DNA of 34,220 nucleotides from Hydrogenophaga sp. 2FB (GTDB lineage: Bacteria > Pseudomonadota > Gammaproteobacteria > Burkholderiales > Burkholderiaceae_C): positions 1-34,220 of the forward strand of contig NZ_SCML01000066.1 of NCBI RefSeq assembly GCF_005503365.1, read 5' to 3'. The notes under the pieces are model-generated. The model saw only the letters and a program-made list of their open reading frames with translations. It was not told the DNA's origin and searched no databases. Both the position numbers and the translations under genes were made by a program. Position 1 is the first letter of the stretch. Every line of letters starts with the position of its first letter. Shown piece by piece: positions 15,243-21,988 of this stretch.

Positions 15243-16436
15243 ATGCCGACCACCGTTACCTTCTTCCCCGTCGACAACGGCGATATGACTCTGATTCGCC
15301 TGGGCGACGTCGACGCCACCACCATCCTGATCGACGTGAACATCCGCATGGATGCGGACGACCCGAACAGCAAGGTTCGGGACGTCGCGAAGGATCTGCG
15401 CGGGCAGCTGAAGAAGGACGCCAACGGCCGCCCGTATGTGGATGCGTTCTTGCTGAGCCACCCTGACCAAGACCACTGCCGCGGCCTGAACCGCCACTTC
15501 CACCTGGGCCCCCTGTCGGACTACCCGGACGACGACAAGGAATACAAGGTCAAGAAGATCGTCATACGCGAGCTGTGGTCGTCCCCGATCGTGTTTCGTC
15601 GTACCAGCAAGAACCACACGCTGTGCGACGACGCTAAGGCCTTCAGCAAGGAGGCCCGCCGCCGCGTCCAGGTGAACAAGGACCACTATTTCGCCGTATC
15701 GGACGGCGACCGCATCCAGCTCATGGGCAAGGACATCGACGGCAAGACGGACGATCTGGTGCCCATCGTTCGCCCGGTGGACGAGGCGTTCAACACCATC
15801 TGCGGCCGCACCTCGAAGTTCTTCAGCGCCTTCCTCTTGGCGCCCATTGATGCCAGCACCGACGAGGTGGTCGAAGAGTGCCTCGTGAAGAACCAGTCGA
15901 GCGTCATCATCAACTTCACGCTGGCCGCCGACGACAACACGCCGGACGGCGCCAAGTTTCTCAGTGGCGGCGATGCGGAAGTCTTCATCTGGAACCTTCA
16001 GTGGGACCGCCACAAGAAGGACCCGTCGGTCCTCCAGTACGACCTGATGCAGACACCCCATCACTGCTCTTGGCACTCGTTGTCGTACGACAGTTGGTCG
16101 GACAAGGGTGAGGACGCGAAGCTGGATGCGGACGCGCGCAAGGCGTTGTCCCAGACGCGCAGCGGCGCTGTCATCGTGGCCAGTTGCAAGCCCATCAAGG
16201 ATGACGACAGCGACCCGCCGTGCATCCGTGCCGAGCGCGAGTACGTGGCAATCGTGGACGATGCCGAGGGCAAGTTCTACTGCACCGGCGAGTACCCCAA
16301 GGCCGGTGAGGAGGAGCCCATGGTATTCACCGTTACGTCGCAGGGCGTGGCCCTGGCGCAGCGCCGCGAGGCCGGCTCCAAGGCTGCAGCCTTCACCTCG
16401 ACCACGCTCACGCCGCTGCCCCACGGCGCGGCATGA
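15243..16436 (+). CDS. Metallo-beta-lactamase-fold hydrolase of the E2-E1-JAB locus
   Basis: A 397-residue protein with the metallo-beta-lactamase fold. The metal-binding signature reads LLSHPDQDH (His73, Asp75, Asp77, His78), the H-x-D-x-D-H variant seen in ComEC-type members. Further ligand candidates are LSGGD (Asp244) and TPHH (His273/His274). The N-terminal FFPVDNGDMTLIRL with ILIDV is the usual strand-loop-strand start of this group. The substrate is unknown; nucleic acid, nucleotide or phosphoester are all possible. AAGGAACTCGAA precedes the ATG, and the stop overlaps the next gene's start (ATGA), so it is tightly coupled to the E2-E1-JAB protein. The last 20 residues are a flexible Ser/Thr/Ala/Pro tail ending Gly-Ala-Ala, which could serve as a conjugation end. 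Confidence 0.9.
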   Translation: MPTTVTFFPVDNGDMTLIRLGDVDATTILIDVNIRMDADDPNSKVRDVAKDLRGQLKKDANGRPYVDAFLLSHPDQDHCRGLNRHFHLGPLSDYPDDDKEYKVKKIVIRELWSSPIVFRRTSKNHTLCDDAKAFSKEARRRVQVNKDHYFAVSDGDRIQLMGKDIDGKTDDLVPIVRPVDEAFNTICGRTSKFFSAFLLAPIDASTDEVVEECLVKNQSSVIINFTLAADDNTPDGAKFLSGGDAEVFIWNLQWDRHKKDPSVLQYDLMQTPHHCSWHSLSYDSWSDKGEDAKLDADARKALSQTRSGAVIVASCKPIKDDDSDPPCIRAEREYVAIVDDAEGKFYCTGEYPKAGEEEPMVFTVTSQGVALAQRREAGSKAAAFTSTTLTPLPHGAA

Positions 16437-18679
16437 CCGCGCTCGACGACGCCATCGATCAGTTGCGTCGGCACCGCGGGATCTCGCGGGTCGGCGACCC
16501 GGAGATCGTCGAAGATGGCGGTTGGCTCGTGGAGATCGATATCCCAGTGGAACTGCCCAGCCGAGCGCGCGCGGAAGGGATTTCTGCCACGGGCGTCAAG
16601 GCCATCGAGACCTGCACGCTGGCCTTCAACCGCTGGCCGCTGAGGGCGCCTAGGCCCTACTTGCGGCCCGATTTCCCGCGGGATCTGCCGCACATCAACC
16701 CCCACCGCGGGGGCAGCCCAGTGCCGCCCTGCGTATTTGAAGGGTCGTTGGACGAGTTGCTTCACCGTCTCGGCCTGGATGCGGTCATCGATCAGATCAT
16801 CGACTGGCTGGGCAAGGCTGCCAGCGGCACGCTCATCGAGCTAAGCCAAGGGTGGGAGCCCACACGCCGCGATTTCTGCCCTTCCACGGTCGAATTCCGT
16901 GCCGAGCGCCTCATCGCTGCAACGCCGGGCGACGGCACGGTCCTGAAGACCAGCGCAAGCTACATGACGGTTGGCGACGGCGTGTACTGTCGTGTGCTGC
17001 CCGACCTGAAGCCCCAGCCGAATGTCACCTTCACGCAAGAGCTGCGTGGCAAGCCAGAAAGGCAGTTTGGGTCGGGCGTTTTCCCCGCCTTCATCGCCCG
17101 AGCCGCTGCCGCCGACGGCCAGTTTCCGGTGATCGGCCAGTATCAGCCCGACACGGTCGTTGACCTGCCTACTCTCCTCGATTTGACGGCCGCTTTGGGC
17201 ATCGACCGGACGGCACTGGAAACGGCTCTGTCTGACTATTACCGTGCCTCCGTCATCGGCCTGCAGAACTACAGGGACTGGAAGAAGGGCTTGATGGCCC
17301 TGGTCGTGCTCGTGGTGAGGCGACCGGCCCGGCTCGTGGGTTCTGAAGGCCGTGACGTGGAGGTCCTACCGTATGTGGTCAGGTACAACATCGACCCGAC
17401 GTCGGCCTTCAACTTCACGAGCGATGTGCACGCGGCGTTTCATTCGCACACCGTATCGCCTGAGTTGCTCGCTCGCACGTCAGGGTTGCCACATGACGTC
17501 ACGCAGGCGAAGACTGTGCTGATCGGCTGCGGCAGCCTGGGCTCCAAGATTGGCATGCACCTGGCGCGCGCTGGCATCGGACAGCAGACGTTCGTGGACA
17601 ACGAAGTCATGTCGCCGCACAACTTTGCCCGACACGCCTTGTTGGAAGACGAATCCACGCTGGTTCCTTACAAGGCCGAGCAAATGAGGGTCGCGCTTGG
17701 ACGCCTCTCTCACGTCGACGCCAAGGCGTATGACCTCGACGCCGTCGATCTTTTCAGTAGCAATGAAAAATTTTCTGAGGTGGTGCCTGCCGATGCGGCA
17801 CTGATCATCGAGACCACGGCGTCGCTGCAGGTTCTCATCGCCGCATCAGTTTCCGCTGGACTGACCGCGAGCCCAGTTCGGCTTGCGCGGGCTGCGCTGT
17901 TCGGGCAAGGGCGATGCACCGTGCTGATGCTGGAAGCGGAGGGGCGGAAGGCCCGTGTGGACGACATCACAGCCTTCCTCTTTGAGTTGTGCCGTTGGTT
18001 CCCCGATCTACGCGCGGGGATGGCAGGCACATCCTCTGACCCCAGGAGGATCTTCGTCGGCGACAACTGCAGATCCCTCACGACGCCCATGGCAGACGCG
18101 CTGATCTCTCGGTCGGCTTCCATGGTGGCGATGCAGGCGCAGAAATGGATTTCGGAGGGCAAGCCACCAAGCGGCCAGCTTTGCGTGGGCGTCGGTGACC
18201 CGTCAAATATCGGCAGCAGTTGGAACGTGTTTGAAGCAGGCGAGACGACCGTTCTCGATATCCCTGACGATGGCGGCTGGCAGATCCGTGTGCTGGCCCA
18301 CACCGCGCACGCCATCGACGAAGACGCGTGTCGTTGGGGTCGTCTTGAAACCGGCGGCGCGTTGGTGGGACGCGTGTCCTATGAGGCACGCACGATCACT
18401 ATCGCCGGCATGGTGGCGGCGCCACCCGATAGCGTTCGTAGCGAAGCGGCCTTCATCCTGGGCACCCAAGGCCTGGCTCAGACCCTGACGGAAGCGCATG
18501 CGGCGAGTGTGGGGCATCTGATGTTTGTAGGCACCTGGCACAGTCACCCCATGGGCGGCAATCACTCAGGGGTCGACAAAGACACGCTGAGGAAGATTGC
18601 CACTGACGGCCGAGGGTTGCCCGCGGTATCGCTGGTGTGGACGCCCCAAGGCCTCATCTGCGCGGTCGATCGCTGGTAG
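16433..18679 (+). CDS. E2-E1-JAB triple-domain ubiquitin-like conjugation/deconjugation protein (Cap2-Cap3-like fusion)
   Basis: This 748-residue protein joins three enzymes in one chain. Residues 1-150 look like an E2 fold, with a candidate catalytic Cys100 in HRGGSPVPPCVFEG. Residues 150-350 form a linker region I cannot assign. Residues 358-600 are an E1/ThiF-type adenylation domain: nucleotide loop LIGCGSLGSKIG (363-374), Asp389 in FVDNE, Arg400 in HNFAR and a likely thioester Cys546 in GDNCRSLTTP. Residues 610-748 are a JAB/JAMM metalloprotease: Glu639 in ETGGALVG and HSHPMGGNHSGVD (703-715) with His703, His705, Ser712 and Asp715. All active-site groups look intact. Known relatives are Cap2 (E1-E2) and Cap3 (JAB) of type II CBASS, separate proteins that attach the cyclase to targets and release it. 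Here no cyclase is present, so the modified partner is unknown. Confidence 0.92.
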   Translation: MTALDDAIDQLRRHRGISRVGDPEIVEDGGWLVEIDIPVELPSRARAEGISATGVKAIETCTLAFNRWPLRAPRPYLRPDFPRDLPHINPHRGGSPVPPCVFEGSLDELLHRLGLDAVIDQIIDWLGKAASGTLIELSQGWEPTRRDFCPSTVEFRAERLIAATPGDGTVLKTSASYMTVGDGVYCRVLPDLKPQPNVTFTQELRGKPERQFGSGVFPAFIARAAAADGQFPVIGQYQPDTVVDLPTLLDLTAALGIDRTALETALSDYYRASVIGLQNYRDWKKGLMALVVLVVRRPARLVGSEGRDVEVLPYVVRYNIDPTSAFNFTSDVHAAFHSHTVSPELLARTSGLPHDVTQAKTVLIGCGSLGSKIGMHLARAGIGQQTFVDNEVMSPHNFARHALLEDESTLVPYKAEQMRVALGRLSHVDAKAYDLDAVDLFSSNEKFSEVVPADAALIIETTASLQVLIAASVSAGLTASPVRLARAALFGQGRCTVLMLEAEGRKARVDDITAFLFELCRWFPDLRAGMAGTSSDPRRIFVGDNCRSLTTPMADALISRSASMVAMQAQKWISEGKPPSGQLCVGVGDPSNIGSSWNVFEAGETTVLDIPDDGGWQIRVLAHTAHAIDEDACRWGRLETGGALVGRVSYEARTITIAGMVAAPPDSVRSEAAFILGTQGLAQTLTEAHAASVGHLMFVGTWHSHPMGGNHSGVDKDTLRKIATDGRGLPAVSLVWTPQGLICAVDRW

Positions 18680-19041
18680 CCGCACTTCCTGCGGCTCGAT
18701 GGCGAGCGCGGTGCTCTGTCCGCTGTCCGCTTTCCCCTGTCCGCTGGACCGATTGACTGGGCAAGCACTGGTTCCCGGCGATCTGCGAGTGACTGGTTGG
18801 CACCGGAAATTTGTCGAATTGGACGGTAGGGTCTGCTGACCGCTCTCAGTCTCCGTCTACCAGACAATGGCTGACCATGGTCTCATGTCCACTCGGGTTC
18901 GATACTCTCATGAGTCAAGGCCAGAGCCATCACGCGCGCGGACTGACACGGTCTCGGGTTTGGAAGACACTGGAGTCGTGGGCTGAAACACCAGATCCAC
19001 CCGACATTGACGGGTGGTCGTCCACGAGCGAGGGGAGCGCA
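18680..19041. other. Intergenic region with hairpins downstream of E2-E1-JAB
   Basis: No convincing gene lies here. A 6-bp hairpin AGCCGC-acttcct-GCGGCT (18678-18696) starts at the stop codon but lacks a T-tract, so it is a weak terminator candidate. TGTCCGC occurs three times within about 30 bp (18717-18748). A perfect 7-bp inverted repeat CCACCCG-acattga-CGGGTGG (18997-19017) sits 24 bp before the next gene and may be an operator or leader hairpin. Confidence 0.5.
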
Positions 19042-19431
19042 ATGAGCGACTGGGATTTCCTACATGAGATGCGAGAACGAGGCTACAGCGCTGACGACAT
19101 CGCGCTGGCAGCCGGCGTCGGCTATGCGCCATGGGAAGAGGTCCACATCAGCAGGCAGTGGATCGAAGAAGAACTGAAAGACCAGCCACCGGACCCCGCC
19201 AAATTGCTGAAGCCGAAGGAACGGTTCAAGAGCAGAGATGGCTTCCCGTTCTACGTCCTGGAACAGGCCGATATCCTCACGGACCTGGTCGATTGCGCTG
19301 ACCGCCACTTCAGGAACACGGGCAGGTACCTGCACGCGCAGGACGAGCGCTACCTCTCAAACTTCCTTGCACCACAGAGTGTCGTTGCCAGGCCCCTGTT
19401 CAGCTTTCGTTCCTCACCTGCTTTGGCGTAA
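19042..19431 (+). CDS. Hypothetical protein, possibly 3'-truncated
   Basis: A 129-residue acidic, soluble protein of unknown family. It begins MSDWDFLHEMRERGYSADD followed by an Ala/Gly-rich helix (IALAAGVGYAPWEE), which could be a small HTH-like or helical domain, then a charged segment to about residue 107 (HAQDERYLSNF). The ATG at 19042 has GGGGAG five bases upstream; an in-frame ATG at 18910 is possible but poorly supported. The last 27 codons lie antisense to the end of the Cys-repeat gene and read like its shadow, so the natural C-terminus was probably lost at a junction near 19350. It lies 362 bp downstream of the E2-E1-JAB gene on the same strand and may be an unrelated passenger. Confidence 0.55.
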   Translation: MSDWDFLHEMRERGYSADDIALAAGVGYAPWEEVHISRQWIEEELKDQPPDPAKLLKPKERFKSRDGFPFYVLEQADILTDLVDCADRHFRNTGRYLHAQDERYLSNFLAPQSVVARPLFSFRSSPALA

Positions 19432-19724
19432 CACACGACGGTGTTCTCTGCGTTCGTCGAGCCCGCACAGAGATCAATGGCTATGACGCGAGGTATGCCC
19501 GTGTCGACTTTAGAAATGACCGCATAGCACTTCGATGGCTCTGGTGTCCACGTTGCGGCGCAAAGCCTTGTTGCCAACCCAACGGAAATGTCAGGATCAA
19601 CTTTCGATACGTCGTCCAAGCATTCCAGTGGATCGTAGGTGAGGGCAGCAGGTGCCCAGCAAACAGCAAGAGTGGCGACGGCAGCCTTAGTGAACTGATT
19701 CAACCGGATGAACTTGGTGCGCAT
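19350..19724 (-). CDS. Secreted Cys-repeat protein, unknown function
   Basis: A 124-residue protein with a probable signal peptide (basic MRTKFIRLNQFTK, hydrophobic AAVATLAVCWAPAAL, cleavage near residue 29). The mature part consists of three repeats of about 31 residues, each with two cysteines spaced 18-19 residues apart: Cys35/Cys55, Cys66/Cys86 and Cys98/Cys117. The repeat ends in a shared pattern (LATRLC, IAIDLC, LATTLC). Paired cysteines in an exported protein suggest disulfides in the periplasm or outside. AGGGGA precedes the ATG at good distance. I do not recognise the family. Its 3' end overlaps the antisense hypothetical gene by 82 bp, and it lies beside a recombinase fragment, so it may be cargo. 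Confidence 0.7.
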   Translation of the reverse strand: MRTKFIRLNQFTKAAVATLAVCWAPAALTYDPLECLDDVSKVDPDISVGLATRLCAATWTPEPSKCYAVISKVDTGIPRVIAIDLCAGSTNAENTVVCYAKAGEERKLNRGLATTLCGARKFER

Positions 19725-19798
19725 CTGCTATCCCCTTTCCATCCCATTTGAAGTTCCCACCGTAGCCCCGCTTGAACGAAGGAGCTAGACGCGGCGGG

Positions 19799-20035
19799 TA
19801 TCCGGCTTGGGAACAGGAAACCTTCTGGCCTCAGCCCAGCTTGCCTGATCCATACCTGCACAGCCTCCCGGGTGGCTGGTGTGATTTCAAACTGAACCGG
19901 GCGCTGGGTCTTGAGTTGCATTGCGGTGGCTAGAGTGGCGATCTGGTCGCCGTGACACACATCTCGAACCTTGAGGTTCACGAGATCGCAACCGCGCAGC
20001 TTGCTGTCAATGCCCAGGTTGGAGAGGGCAACCGA
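19799..20035 (-). pseudogene. Tyrosine recombinase fragment (paralogue of the gene at 10629-11252)
   Basis: About 77 codons match the middle of the recombinase at 10629-11252: SNLGIDSKLRGCDLV with the first catalytic Arg, KVRDVCHGDQIAT, LKTQRPVQFEIT and GFLFPSRI. Everything after FLFPSRI, including the H-x-x-R box and nucleophile Tyr, is missing, and the N-terminus is replaced by unrelated sequence. The DNA is clearly diverged from the other copy (roughly three quarters identical by eye), so this is an independent relic, not a recent duplication. Both copies are on the minus strand and bracket the island. Confidence 0.82.
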
Positions 20036-20143
20036 TACTGGACATGAGTCCCACGTCACGCGCGTCGTCGCCTGTTCGATGTCCAAGCAACCCACCGAGC
20101 AGGCATCCCGCGGTCACAGTCAACAACGCGAGCTGAAAAGAGG

Positions 20144-20494
20144 TCACGCTGGTTGTCCCTTGCTACGAGACTGCACCCGTTGCGGTTTGGATGCATCACG
20201 AGGTGGTCCGACCAACGTATTGACCATTTTCCAAGACCGCTCTGTGGCTCGCCTAAGTAACGCTCCCAACTTGCGCTGACGTTCAGAGACGGTTGCAACT
20301 TGTCCGTTGGGCAGATGCACTTCCACCATGCACTCCCTCAAGGTCGAGCCCGATCGTGGTGTCTCACTCACGCGCACAACGATCCGCACGATTCTGTGTG
20401 CCAGCTTTGCAAAGATTGTTCTTAAGCGCTGAGCCATCTCCAGACTGTGAGCGCGGGACAGCTTGGTGTTCGGGGTACGAATATCGATATGCAT
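20144..20494 (-). CDS. HPF/RaiA-like ribosome-associated protein
   Basis: A 116-residue basic protein with the beta-alpha-beta-beta-beta-alpha pattern of the hibernation-promoting factor/S30AE family. Strand 1 is MHIDIRT, helix 1 RAHSLEMAQRLRTIFAKLAHRI, strands VRIVVRVSE and CMVEVHLPNGQVATV, and helix 2 KLGALLRRATERSWKMVN. The C-terminus is a short basic tail, without the dimerisation domain of long HPF. Such proteins bind the 30S decoding region and idle ribosomes in stress. The start at 20494 is supported by AAGGAG seven bases upstream; an earlier in-frame start adds 34 unrelated residues. It is the last gene of a five-gene minus-strand operon, 22 bp after the TerB-like gene. Sequence similarity is remote, so ribosome binding is inferred from the family pattern. 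Confidence 0.75.
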   Translation of the reverse strand: MHIDIRTPNTKLSRAHSLEMAQRLRTIFAKLAHRIVRIVVRVSETPRSGSTLRECMVEVHLPNGQVATVSERQRKLGALLRRATERSWKMVNTLVGPPRDASKPQRVQSRSKGQPA

Positions 20495-20516
20495 ACTGCT
20501 CTCCTTGATGAATGAA

Positions 20517-20927
20517 TCAACTGAAATGAGAGCCGGGTTTGACCAGACGCCAGTGTTCGGCAAGCGTGTTGACCAGGTTCTCTTCGGAATCTGCACTGTG
20601 AAAATCGGCTCGAATCACCGCAACACAGAGTTCAAGAGTTGTTTGCTGAAGTATTGGATCGGTGACTTCAGCCATGACCGATCGAAGTGCCTCTTTGTCA
20701 ATCTGGCACGTTGATCCCCAGACGGCGTAGGACGAGGTCATGAGGTCTTCAGACAGAAGTCGAACCACTTCATTGAACTGTTCGCGAGTCAAACCCAGAC
20801 GACTTGCCGCGTTCATCCGCTCTAGCAAGCCGAGCTCGCTGGTACTTAAATGGCCATCGGCCAGAACAGCTAGTGCGATCAACCGGGCTGCAGCCTGCGG
20901 GCTGTTCACGGGATAACTACGCATCAT
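20517..20927 (-). CDS. TerB-like helical protein
   Basis: A 136-residue all-helical protein of the TerB/DjlA-N-like superfamily. The hallmark is ALAVLADGHLSTSELGLLERM (residues 19-38; Ala-x-x-Asp-Gly-x-h-x-x-x-E), in which Asp24 and Glu31 belong to a proposed metal-binding site; it recurs in degenerate form as CVAVIRADFHSADSEE towards the C-terminus. TerB-like domains occur in tellurite and general envelope-stress proteins and are thought to sense or scaffold at the membrane. AAGGGGGA precedes tandem ATG codons. It sits between the zinc-ribbon gene (30 bp) and the HPF-like gene (22 bp). A second TerB-type protein (DUF533) is encoded at 32751-33452. Confidence 0.82.
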   Translation of the reverse strand: MMRSYPVNSPQAAARLIALAVLADGHLSTSELGLLERMNAASRLGLTREQFNEVVRLLSEDLMTSSYAVWGSTCQIDKEALRSVMAEVTDPILQQTTLELCVAVIRADFHSADSEENLVNTLAEHWRLVKPGSHFS

Positions 20928-20957
20928 GGGTCCCCCTTGGCTGCTGTGGGTCGCGCG

Positions 20958-21224
20958 TCAGTCGAAAATGTTGCTCAGCCAGGACTTCTTGCGGGTGCCA
21001 TCCTGGCCTCTGCCATGCTCGTAGTCGGAGTCTGCGAATTGCGGTTGTGATTGCACTGCCGCACGGGCGGCAGGGGCTGGCGTCATCGTTGCCGATCGCT
21101 CAATAAGTTTGTCGAGTTCGCCGCGGTCCAGCCAGACCCCGCGGCATTGCGGGCAGTAGTCGATCTCGACGCCCTGGCGATCGCTCATCACGAGTGCGGT
21201 GTCGGTGCAGGTGGGGCATTTCAT
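20958..21224 (-). CDS. zf-TFIIB zinc-ribbon protein
   Basis: An 88-residue small protein with one zinc ribbon. Ligands are C-x2-C at Cys3/Cys6 and C-x2-C at Cys24/Cys27, followed by GVWLDRGELDKL, the family's signature helix. The remainder is a Pro/Ala/Gln-rich linker and a basic-aromatic end (KKSWLSNIFD). The start at 21224 gives the standard MKCP beginning and has AGGAAC upstream; an alternative ATG at 21248 overlaps the BI-1 gene stop by ATGA and would add eight residues. The function of this family is unknown; it is often linked to membrane-stress genes. Here it lies between the BI-1 and TerB-like genes. Confidence 0.85.
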   Translation of the reverse strand: MKCPTCTDTALVMSDRQGVEIDYCPQCRGVWLDRGELDKLIERSATMTPAPAARAAVQSQPQFADSDYEHGRGQDGTRKKSWLSNIFD

Positions 21225-21244
21225 GAGGTGTTCCTGGTGCGGGT

Positions 21245-21961
21245 TCATTCATCCGAGCTGCCGAAGCCGAACAGGCTGAGCAGGCTCGTGAACAGGTTGA
21301 AGATCGAAACGTAAAGACCGACGGTGGCCAGCACGTAGTTGGTTTGGCCGCCGCTCACGATGCGACTGGTTTCGAAAAGGATCAGTCCAGCAGAGAGCAG
21401 CGCGAGCATCGCAGCCACGGCCAGGCCCAGCGCCGGCATCTGCAAGAACACCGCGCCCAGGCCCGCGATCAGCGCGATGACCATGCCGGCAAACAGAAAG
21501 CCGCCCATGAAGCTGAAGTCGCGTCGCGTCGTCAGCACCCAGGCAGACAACGCCAGGAAAGTGGCGCCTGTGGCCGCAAGAGCCAGGGTCACGACTTGCG
21601 CACCGCCGGGCAATGCCAGCGATTTGGCCAGCACCGGCCCCAGCGAGTAGCCCATGAAGCCCGTCAGTGCGAACACCGCCGGCAGCGCCCAGCCGCTGTT
21701 CTTGAACCTGTAGACGGCGAAGAGCAGGCCGAAATAGCCGCCCAGGGTCAGCAAGATGCCCGGCGCCGGCAGTTGGAACGCCACGCTGGCAGCGGCTATG
21801 GCTGCACTGAAGAGCAGCGTCATCGACAGCAAGGCGTAGGTGTTGCGCAGCACACGGCGCGTTGCGGCGCCATCTGTGGGTGTGGTGCTGCCTGCGCCGC
21901 TCGGGGCCGAGTGTGCGGCTCCCGGGCGAGCGGTGGCGGGGATGGGCGTCATGGAGTTCAT
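21245..21961 (-). CDS. BI-1/YccA-family inner-membrane protein
   Basis: A 238-residue Bax-inhibitor-1/YccA protein with about seven membrane helices after a soluble Ala/Ser/Pro-rich N-terminus of about 35 residues. Family marks are VLRNTYALLSMTLLFSAA at the first helix, RFKNSGWALPAVFALTGFMGYSLGP in the middle and the C-terminal SAGLILFETSRIV with the acidic residue of the pH-sensing pair, then YVSIFNLFTSLLSLFGF. E. coli YccA inhibits the FtsH protease and so protects SecY in jammed translocons. GAGG lies about ten bases before the ATG. It is the second gene of the operon, 27 bp after the upstream HPF-like gene. A fused SecDF is encoded 4 kb away, which fits a translocon-related theme. Confidence 0.92.
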   Translation of the reverse strand: MNSMTPIPATARPGAAHSAPSGAGSTTPTDGAATRRVLRNTYALLSMTLLFSAAIAAASVAFQLPAPGILLTLGGYFGLLFAVYRFKNSGWALPAVFALTGFMGYSLGPVLAKSLALPGGAQVVTLALAATGATFLALSAWVLTTRRDFSFMGGFLFAGMVIALIAGLGAVFLQMPALGLAVAAMLALLSAGLILFETSRIVSGGQTNYVLATVGLYVSIFNLFTSLLSLFGFGSSDE

Positions 21962-21988
21962 GGTGTCGATTCCTCGGGTCGTTCGAGA

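Noticed and set aside
15195..16424. 409-codon open frame antisense to the MBL gene
   Set aside because: The plus strand has the metal motif, ribosome site and coupling to the next gene; the antisense is a composition effect.
13455..18679. Full type II CBASS system
   Set aside because: No CD-NTase/cyclase gene or known CBASS effector is present, so only the Cap2/Cap3-like part is shared.
18678..18696. Intrinsic terminator after E2-E1-JAB
   Set aside because: The stem is only 6 bp and no T-run follows; kept only as a hairpin within the intergenic entry.
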